NCBI RefSeq assembly: GCF_025698545.1 | Contig: NC_068567.1 | Span: 496,001 to 560,000 of the forward strand | Direction of reading: 5' to 3' | Length of the DNA stretch: 64,000 nucleotides | Source: Gossypium raimondii | Taxonomy: Eukaryota > Streptophyta > Magnoliopsida > Malvales > Malvaceae | Part shown: positions 55,499-64,000 of the stretch, piece after piece | Numbering within the stretch: the first letter of the stretch is position 1 | How the letters are laid out: each line of letters begins with the position of its first letter | The notes under the pieces: generated by a model | Seen by the model: only the letters and a program-made list of their open reading frames with translations | Database searches by the model: none | What the model was told of the DNA's origin: nothing | Made by a program: the position numbers and the translations under genes

Positions 55499-57674
55499 TT
55501 AATTATAAAAGGTGAATGAATTTGAAAGGTATCTAGATTATAGGATCTCTTTTTAATAGAGAGACTAATTTCATTCAATCCCTATAATAAAAGGATATCC
55601 GGGTACTTTGACCAATTATAAAATAGATATTATTGTTGATTGAGTCTTAGTTCGATTGATATTGTTTTTTTAAGGTTGGGGAGGGATTATGGTTACTTCT
55701 AGGCATTTTACCAAAAACATCTCAATATCATGGTTAATCTCATCAGATAGCCTCAAATTCTGACATTGATTTTAAATTGGTCCTCAAAATTCAAGACATT
55801 GTAATTGAGTTCTTAAAGCATTAATATCATATCAATCAAGCATTTTTATCAGTCTAGCCATTACCTTGGACGTTAAATGCAAGATCAAATCAAATGGCGA
55901 GTAAATTTAAAATAAGCGGATCAAATTGTAAACATATGTATACTTATTACGTGGACAACTTAGATTTGATATGTTAAAAAAAAAAAAGGACATTTCCCTA
56001 CTAATTTTATTGGCATTATCTAGTTTTCTAACACGTTGAATCCAAGTTGAGGTACACATGTGTAAGTCATATGAATTGATTGTGACATTTGAGCGTAAAT
56101 TGATGGCTAGAGTGATAAAATGACGCAATTGATATAATATTAATACTTTAGAGATTAAATTAAATTGTTTAAAACTTATGGATCAATTTAAACTCTAAAC
56201 AAAAGTTTGAGTATGTTTGGTGCAATTAACCCTAACTATTAATATAAAATAGTCTACTCGGTTCACATGCCAAAAATCTTAACTAACTTAAACCGATTCT
56301 ATTTTGATCGATCTTATCCTAATTAAAAAAAGTTGAAATATGCTATTAGTCCTTGAACTTCTATACAAGTTGAGAATTAGTCCTTATACTTAAAAAGTTA
56401 AAAATTCAACCCTCCTACTTTTTCAATTTAAAAATCCTAGTCACATGTCAACTTAACATATTTATTTTCTGCCAATCATATGTCACGTGTGAAGTCGATG
56501 AATTTTAACAGAAAACACTAACAATATGTTAATGATTAGATTACGGTTTTTAAATTAGAAAAGTAAGTGACTTAGTTTTTAACTTTTTAAGTAGGTTAAA
56601 ATATGGCACAAGTTCATGCACTATTAATAAATTTGGAATCTAGTCCCTATACTTTTATTTTAGGAAATTAATCCTCTGCTTTTGATTTCAAACTTTAAGT
56701 CTAATTGTTAACATTGTTAAAACTATTTTGTTAAATTCAATTTCATTACAACATTTTTTTAGTTCCATGGATACTAAGTGAGTGTTTTTTAATTTCAAAA
56801 TGTCACACAAATAAAATTAATAAAATATTTTAACAAGATAACAATTAGACCAAAGTAAATGGACTAAATTTCAAATTTGGGAACATAAATAGATCGATGA
56901 CATATTGTAACCTTTTAATTACAATGAATGTATCTAGGAAGTCCCTCTATTATAAAGATCGAATTAGTCCTCTAATATTATTAAAAGGAATCAAATAAGA
57001 CAAAATCGAAAAATAGTTAACATTTCTTGTTTAATAAATGACATGAAAATTACTTTTCATTCACAGTTCAACTCCAAACAAAAATATTTTTTATCATAAG
57101 AAGCCGTCAAAATATAACTCTATTAAACAATTTAATAACAATTTTAAACTGTAACTGTTAACTCTGTTGAAATTTGGGCTTATTTGATTTTTTAATAATA
57201 TAGAGACTAAATTGATACATTTAATAGTAGAGGGACTAATTTGATACAATCTATATAATAAAAGAACCTACCAAGTAGATTTACCTTTTTAAGTAAAATA
57301 ACTAAATCTCAAAAACTAAAAACTTGAATGAAAACAGAGTAAAAGCTAAAAAGCAGAAGGCTTTGTTGTCGTCTAAGAAAAACCAAATTTTTTCCACTAT
57401 TTTTCGACTTTTTTCTCTTCCACCATTGTTGGCTATGCGTTTACTTCGGAGCCAAAGAAACCAAAATCGTCTTCTTCCCTTCATCATCATCAACATCACT
57501 TGTTCATCATCATCTTCATCATAATATCATATTTGTTTCCCTTTCCTCTGTTCCATTATCGAGAGCCCCTAAGCTTAAACTCTTCTTCCTTTTTTTGGCT
57601 CTCGATCTTTTTCAGAACCAAAAAAAAAAAAAAAAGAGAAGAACTAATCGTTTTTACACTTTGGGTTTTCTTAA
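55499..57674. other. Intergenic and kinase upstream region
   Basis: It includes a SINE fragment at 55631-55720 and foldback-type AT-rich repeats at 56330-57250 (TTGGTCCTTGAAC and TATAGGGACTAAATTG type phrases). A TCATCATCATC and TTCTTCC rich stretch at 57480-57600 probably lies in the 5' untranslated region of the kinase. No TATA box was assigned. Confidence 0.4.
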
Positions 57675-60600
57675 ATGAAGATGGAGAACTTAGCATCGCA
57701 GTTAAAACGGGGAATTTCCCGGCAATTCTCAACCGGGTCTTTAAAACGGAGTTTAAGCCGTCAATTCACTCGGCAATCGTCGCTTGAACCACGGCGGAAC
57801 AATTTGCGGTTTAGCTTTGGACGGCAATCATCGTTGGACCCAATTAGACGAAGGAATAGTCAAGATGAGATGTCGGTGCCGGAGAATTTGGATTCGACTA
57901 TGCAGCTTTTGTTTATGGCGTGTAGAGGGGATGTTAAAGGAGTAGAAGATTTGTTGAATGAAGGGATTGATGTTAATAGTATTGATCTTGATGGTCGTAC
58001 TGCTTTACATATTGCTGCTTGTGAAGGTCATGTTGAGGTTGTTAAGCTTCTTCTTAGTAGAAATGCTAATATTGATGCTCGTGATCGTTGGGGTAGCACG
58101 GTACATTTCTTCTTTAATTTACCTTTTTCGTGTTGAGCGGAGGTTGATTCTTGTATATAGAGTTCGTATGGCCTTTTATCGAGGTTTTGTCTTTTTATCG
58201 TGTTTGAGGCTGCCTGAGGAGGTGGTCTATAGGGGTTGTCTCCTTATCCTACGGAAGAGCTCCAGTGTTTGAGGCTACCTGAAGAGGCAGCAAGCTCAAT
58301 AAAACAAGAGATCTCATTGGTGCACCGAAGACTTCTTTAGAAGGACTCGATATAGGAATGGGAATATGATCATTTAAACACACGAAAGAACTTAGAAAAA
58401 TATTGAAAGTTGGACGTTTTAGCTTTGATCAATTTTGTGGGTCAAGTATATGGGGATATGTCCTAAGTAGCTTTGATTAATATGCATATATGGGATTCAG
58501 GATATTCCCTTCTAAATACATGAAAAAACTTGTAAAAAAAATAGAAAGTTGTACACATTAGCTTTGATTAATAAGGTTTGGGATTTTGTGGAGGTCAGTG
58601 AATAATCTGGTGTTGTTGGATTTGGCAAATTAGGATGATATATATGCCTTTACAACACTATATAACTGATTACTTATCAATATTCATGATGATGGTATGA
58701 ATGAACGTTGAGCAATGTAAATATAGTTATATTCTTATATGGCCAGGCAGCTGCTGATGCAAAGTACTATGGCAATGTAGAAGTGTACGAGATTTTGAAG
58801 GCCCGAGGAGCCAAAGTTCCTGTAAGATAAATGAATTTTCTTCCTATTTTGCTTCTATCTATATGTCATTATGTATGGAGGTCCTTGTACAAAGATTCAA
58901 TTGCATTTTGCCCCCTCTACTAAAAAAATGGACAATTAGTATGTTAGATCAAAGAGCAAACGATCCCTTTTGTTAAAAATTCCATCCATTTCTACTATTA
59001 CAAACTGGTCCCTGTACGTCAACATGTGTGACTGTTTAATTATTCTGTCAGTCACATATAGAGACTAATTTGACTCTTAGTATAAGGACTTCCATGGTAC
59101 TTTTACCGATATTATGCATGCATGAAGATTGTTATTTACTATCTACCATGATATTAGAAAACCAGGAAGACGCCAATGACAGTTGCTAATCCTCAAGAGG
59201 TGCCTGAGTACGAGCTTAATCCGATGGAGCTTCAAATTCGGAAGTCTGACGGTATAACAAAGGTACAGATTCCCCATCATTTCATTTTTCGGGATTGATG
59301 CTGTCAGAAACTAATGTATGGTCCAATACGAAAGACGGTTCGGTTGATTTGCAGATGGTATTCTGCATTTCATCTAGCATTCACTATAGTATTGACAGAT
59401 TAGTAGACATGTGCTCGTATTTTCGTTCGAGCGAACTTCGACGTGTATTTTAGGCAATCATGGTTGTTTCCCTCTGGGGTGGCAAATTTTTTTTTTTTTT
59501 TTTTGTATTCTATGCCTTTTTATAAGTTGACATTTCATAAATCACTTGCCAGGGATCATATCAAGTGGCAAAATGGAATGGCACTAGGGTATCTGTAAAG
59601 ATATTTGATAAGGACAGCTATTCAGACCCTGAAAGCATGTATGCACTTACCTTGGTTTCTTTTCAGATATGTACTTTCCTTTTCGATATCTGTTCTTTAC
59701 ACTTCCGATGTACTTTGTACACTTTCGTGGGATTCAAAGTGTTTGTCATTCCTGTTTAATGTATATTTGTGCATACACCAAAAGTAGTTCTTGCAGAGCC
59801 TAACACTGAGTTACATTCACATTTGTTCCCTTAACAGAAATGCTTTCAAATATGAGTTAACTTTACTAGAAAAAGTTCGACATCCAAATGTGGTTCAATT
59901 CGTCGGAGCCGTTACACAAAACATTCCCATGATGATTGTTTCGGAGTATCATGCAAAAGTAAGCATGTCTTTTTGTTATGTTGATTCGTCTATTTAACCA
60001 GTATATATGCATTGCTGTTGACATTACCATGGCGACGATCCTTGTTTCAGGGCAACTTCCAAAACTACCTTCAAAAGAAAGGGCGTCTATCAACATCCAA
60101 AGTTTTAAGATTTGCTGTTGACATTGCCAGGTATCATGTTATCGTATATCATATATATATAATCATACATAATCATACATGGGACAGCTTTGATGACCGT
60201 TGTTTTCTTGATATCAGGGGAATGAATTACCTTCATGAATGTAAACCGGATCCGATCATCCATTGCAATTTACAGCCAAAGTAAGGGAATGCCTTGCAGG
60301 TTGAATTACTTGAATGTTACGTTATTGTAATGAACTGTCCTTTAATATTTGAAATTTTGGTAAGGTGCCAGAAATGTTTTGCTGGATAATGGTGGTAAGT
60401 TGAAGATAGCCGGTTTTGGTTTATTGAGGTTATCAAAATTATCAGCTGACAAGGCCAAATTAGCACGTCCAGACGATCAACTTGATCCATCAAGTATGTT
60501 ATGTGACAAAAAAAAAAAAAAAACTTCCGTCTGGATGTTATAATCTTTTCTGCTAATGCTTTAGCTTCTGTTTCTATTGTAGATATATATATGGCACCCG

Positions 60601-61446
60601 AAATTCATAAAGATATGATATTCGATCGAGGTGTTGATGCATATTCTTTCGGTGTTATGCTATACGAGGTAACAAACACGATGTTTCATTCATTGTGATC
60701 ATGCCCAGATTTCACGGGGTATTGACTGGTTTTTCCTATATGAGTGTTCAGATGATTGAAGGAGGAGTGCCGTTTCATCCTAAACCCGCCGAAGAGGCCG
60801 TAAAATTGATGTGTTTTGAGCAAAAGAGACCGCCACTCAAGATCAAATCGAAAAGTTGTCCTTGGGAATTAAGGGAGTAAGTCTTGGAGATTTTCCTTGC
60901 TTTCCAAGCTTCAAGTTCATTAGTACAGTTTATCTTGTATTCTAAGGTTTATTTCGATTATAATGTATGAACAGGCTTATCGGAGAATGTTGGGATCAAG
61001 AACCACTCATAAGACCGACTTTTTCGGAAATCATCGTACGATTAGAAAGAATAGTTGCCAGTTGCACGAAACAAGGGTGGTGGAAAGACACTTTCAAGCT
61101 TCCTTGGTATGGTTCTATAACTTGATTTTTTCGATTAAGTGGTCGTTTCTATATGTTAGATATGAATGACCTGTTATCGGACTACTTTGAAATGGTTATA
61201 ATCTATGTTGCCTGGACACGGGTGCGAGAATCAGGTTTTTTCGGGGTCATACATGATAGGTAAATGGAAACCTACATGTGAGTGACAAGCCTACTTAAAT
61301 TTTGACGGTTAACGACCGGATTCGACATAAATCCAAACTTCCTGAACACCTACATTGCTCTCATTCCTTCGAGTTCCGAGTTTTGACCACTTGGTAGCCT
61401 TGGATAAAATGTCTTAGTAAATATGTTTTGTTGTTGCAGGAAATGA
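57675..61446 (+). CDS. Ankyrin-repeat, integrin-linked-kinase-like Raf-type protein kinase
   Basis: Twelve exons: 57675-58100, 58747-58821, 59158-59262, 59553-59638, 59838-59958, 60051-60130, 60218-60280, 60372-60493, 60583-60668, 60752-60876, 60975-61106 and 61440-61446. This gives 475 aa from the first ATG, or 473 from the ATG at 57681, whose MENLASQLKRGISRQFSTGS matches plant ILK starts. The N-terminus is Arg/Ser-rich with repeated SRQF and RFSFGRQSSLDP, followed by ankyrin repeats (residues about 75-165, DGRTALHIAACEGHVEVVKL) and a kinase domain (from about 200). The VSVKIF lysine is present. The catalytic loop reads HCNLQPKN (Asp replaced by Asn) and the DFG position reads GFG, then YMAPE and DAYSFGVMLYEM. 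Family members are membrane-associated in stress and growth signalling. Activity of this one is doubtful. Intron 2 holds a foldback repeat. Confidence 0.93.
58873..59110. repeat. Foldback repeat in kinase intron 2
   Basis: The sequence shares phrases with 44850-45145 (ATCAAAGAGCAAACGATCCC, TTTCTACTATTACAAACTGG, ACTTCCATGGTACTTTTACC). No coding. Confidence 0.5.
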
Positions 61447-62987
61447 GGGGAAACTTGAGTTCATTCGGAAAAAGCAAAAACCAGACAAGGATTTCATGGG
61501 AGGTTCCGATTTTGATATCGAGTTTTCAAACCTTCATCTTCGAGATTGTATGTTATAAACTCGAGCTAAACAAAATACTGAATCATGTTCACATAAAAAG
61601 AAAAAAAAGAGATGAACTTCCTTCTCATTTTAGTCTCTTTCTTTGTCGTGTTTGATGGGTAAAAGAGCTTAAAAATGGAACAGAGTATACATATCCAAAG
61701 GTTTACTGTAATTTTACTTAGATCACGTTTGGGATAATTACACTAATAGTACTTCAACTATAACAAATCTTTCAATGTGATATATGTACTTTTAAATATG
61801 CATAATCATATTTTGGCATGTGGCATTGTATAATAATACGATGTGTCTTAATAAATAATTAATTATTAGCATGGTCCATTTAATTTCGCACTGAGTTGAT
61901 TATTTATTTACGTCAAATTATAGAGCAAAAATTTGAAGCTTAAATTTCAATTCCGGACCAATGATCGAACTAATCAGGTCACTCGTTCATACGATTCGAT
62001 TAATAAATTATTAAAAATCATAAATATAAAAAATATATATATTTAAAAAATAAAAAAAATTGGTTCAATTGACACTTACTGGTTCATGGGTCAACTAGTT
62101 TGATGCCTCTCTCTAGATCGACACCCTGGTTGGTCCAATCTGGTTCAAACAACCATGACTCTAAGTCTCTATATTTCATACATTTGGAATTTAACCCTCC
62201 TACCTTTATTTTCAATAATTTAATCTCTCTACATTTTAGATTTAAAAATCTACTTTCAAATTATATAATATAACCACGTAACACTTTAATTGAGAAGTTA
62301 ACGATATTAATTATTTTAATTAATTAATAACATTATAAAATTTTAAACTAATTAATAATATTATATAAATATAGATACTAAATTCTGTTAGAAACTAAAG
62401 TATAAAGATTAAATTTTAAATAAAAACATATTAAAAGGACCAAAACTGAAAATTAACCATTTTGAGCCTAGCATGTGCACGTCCATGCTGGACCTTCCTC
62501 TACGAAATGGGTATATAGATTGACAAAAATCATGAACGTACGGCATAATTTACAAGTGACAATGATTTTATATTAACGAAAAATATATAATGATTTTTTT
62601 GAAAAATTTAAAATAGAACCAAATTGATATAATGTGTAAACATTGAGGATCAAAATGATATAAGGTAAACTATACCCAATGTCACTAAATTATTTGTAAG
62701 TTTATCCTTTTGTCACTCAACTTTTAAAAAGTTACAATATGGTCACAAAATTATTCAAAAATTTTCATTTAAGTCACTAAAAGATAAAACGAGTGACAAA
62801 ATGAAAACTTATTAAGTTCAGATAACTAAAATGAGTGTACAATAACATTGAATTAACGACATGTGACCAAAACGAAAATTTATTAAAGTTGAGTAACTAA
62901 AATGAAAATAATTGTTAATAATAGTACCTAATTTGCAAATTTTTTTTATTTTCAAATTGATAGATGAAGTGGATTTCAACTGATTTA
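61447..62987. other. Intergenic, no gene seen
   Basis: Kinase 3' region followed by AT-rich sequence with dispersed 'AGTCACT' and 'GTCACTCAACTTTTAAAAAG' phrases (62690-62900) of the type seen near 52800-52900 and 36850. No gene was recognised. Confidence 0.35.
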
Positions 62988-63126
62988 GGATGGATTCGGA
63001 TAGTAAAAGCTGTTCGTTTAGCTTATTTTTTGTCTCACATTATGATATCGCTATGAGATTTAATCTCACTATCACCGCTGTTTTTACACTAACAGCAGCT
63101 AACGCACCGTTCATCCAAACCCACCC
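62988..63126. mobile_element. Harbinger/Tourist-like MITE, copy 2 (inverted relative to copy 1)
   Basis: 139 bp. The internal sequence (GTTTAGCTTATTTTTTGTCT, ACCGCTGTTTTTACACTAAC) is the reverse complement of the copy at 53428. The left terminus is eroded (GGATGGATTCGGATAG); the right terminus is intact (CATCCAAACCCACCC). The flanks are TTA and TCA, so the duplication is decayed. Confidence 0.8.
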
Positions 63127-63500
63127 TCATGCTATCCTCGGTTTATCTTTTTGAAATAAATTTCCCAAATTAAATTTTACAAAATTTACACATTTAGTAC
63201 CATATCTTTTGTTACATTTCATTTCCCCAATATGTAATTTATTCATTTGTATACTCACTGCTACGAACAGACTATTAACACTACGAGAGTTTAGGAACTC
63301 CACGATCTTCTCTTATTTTATTCCAATTTCTGTCCTTTTAAAAAAAAAAATTTATGTCTTTCATGGTGTAATTGAGTAAGTGAGTGTGGAACAAAGATTG
63401 ATTTTGGAGTTGGGTCATTTTTCGTTTAGGGTTTATGTGATTTTTAATTCTTTAATATCAGATATGTATTTGTTTGGCTATCACAATTTAAGGTTCGATC

Positions 63501-63503
<3 letters not shown>

Positions 63504-63532
<29 letters not shown>
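63504..63532. repeat. CT microsatellite upstream of right-edge gene
   Basis: About thirteen CT dinucleotides, ~300 nt before the ATG at 63835. Such pyrimidine tracts are common in plant core promoters and 5' leaders. Confidence 0.8.
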
Positions 63533-63536
<4 letters not shown>

Positions 63537-63834
63537 GTTTTGGATTTTAGGGTTTCATTCGTCGCTAAAGTTTTTTATGTTGGAAGTTGAAATTTGTCAA
63601 TCTGCCGAGTCAAATAAAATAGAAATTGGTGGTTTTTTTTGTTTGATGGATTAGAAAGTTGAAGAACCCTAAGATTTTTTTTTTTGTATTTTAGAATTTA
63701 ATTATAATCCCAATCTCAATTATCATCTCAATTTTTCAGGGTTTTTCAGTTCTCATGCATGAACTTTGCGTCATTGGAACTGATTCATTGATTCTCTGGA
63801 GTTTTTCCCTTTGGATTTTATATATTTTCAACTA

Positions 63835-64000
63835 ATGGATAACTTTGATCAGAAGCTTGGTCCAGGTAAGCTCTCATTCTATTTTTGCAATAAATCAGTT
63901 TGTTTAGTCTGTAATTTCGATTTGTGTGAGATTATTATGTTTCCATTTGTCTCAACTGCAGAATTTTTCAAGAATCTCTCAGCGGAAGCTGTTACGCCAT
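63835..64000 (+). CDS. Unrecognised gene, first two exons, continues beyond window
   Basis: Exon 1 at 63835-63865 (MDNFDQKLGP plus one base) has a donor GTAAGC. Exon 2 starts at 63962 after TCAACTGCAG and reads EFFKNLSAEAVTP to the window edge, in frame across the junction. The upstream region (63350-63830) has a leader-like TCTCT tract and no competing long frame. I do not recognise the protein from 23 residues. Confidence 0.55.
   Translation, partial: MDNFDQKLGPGKLSFYFCNKSVCLVCNFDLCEIIMFPFVSTAEFFKNLSAEAVTP

Overview
The window is plant nuclear DNA. It has AT-rich intergenic sequence, short GT-AG introns, Ty1/copia, LINE, SINE and MITE sequence, and families typical of dicots: DC1 zinc-finger proteins, NADP-dependent alkenal double bond reductases, a plastid acetolactate synthase regulatory subunit and an ankyrin-repeat Raf-like kinase. 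Repeat style and protein similarity suggest Malvaceae, possibly cotton (Gossypium). That is inference from memory; no search was run.

Left part (1-34 kb): a young tandem array of mosaic units. A unit is a Cys/His-rich DC1 gene, its 3' region, a copia relic or duplicated spacer, an array of a ~120-bp AT-rich repeat, and then either an alkenal reductase gene (DBR) or another DC1 piece. DC1 copies are at 1-1.8 kb (5' end outside), 5.8-8.5 kb (one nonsense codon, two frameshifts), 12.1-15.5 kb (core replaced by ~1 kb of AT-rich DNA) and 24.7-27.4 kb (one nonsense codon). Fragments lie at 10.9, 16.8 and 18.4 kb. The reductase copy at 3.3-5.7 kb has lost exons 4-5 where it runs into a DC1 leader. 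The copy at 29.7-34.0 kb is intact (5 exons, 347 aa). A 4.9-kb Ty1/copia element (19.1-24.0 kb, minus strand, 5-bp target duplication, almost identical LTRs) sits in a DC1/LINE chimeric remnant whose unoccupied duplicate survives at 11.4 kb.

Middle (34-43 kb): a second intact alkenal reductase (38.5-40.3 kb, 5 exons, 347 aa) lies between repeat-rich spacers. These hold a CACTA-like end, a gypsy-like LTR piece, a foldback element, a decayed plant mobile domain sequence and a short imperfect hairpin.

Right part (43.5-64 kb): a complete 11-exon acetolactate synthase small subunit gene on the minus strand (43.6-47.9 kb, 455 aa, two ACT repeats). Next come ~9.7 kb of intergenic DNA with foldback elements, tRNA-like SINEs, an orphan RNase H fragment and a Harbinger-like MITE. 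Then follows a complete 12-exon ankyrin/integrin-linked-kinase-like gene on the plus strand (57.7-61.4 kb). A second MITE copy precedes the first two exons of an unrecognised gene that runs off the right edge. The kinase and the acetolactate synthase subunit are, as I recall, also neighbours in Arabidopsis (AT2G31800/AT2G31810), so the right part looks like conserved backbone and the left part like lineage-specific expansion.

No wholly new system is evident. The most informative observations are a hidden membrane-anchor exon behind the apparent stop of the DC1 genes, 720-bp module expansion inside those genes, and the copia insertion with its preserved empty site.
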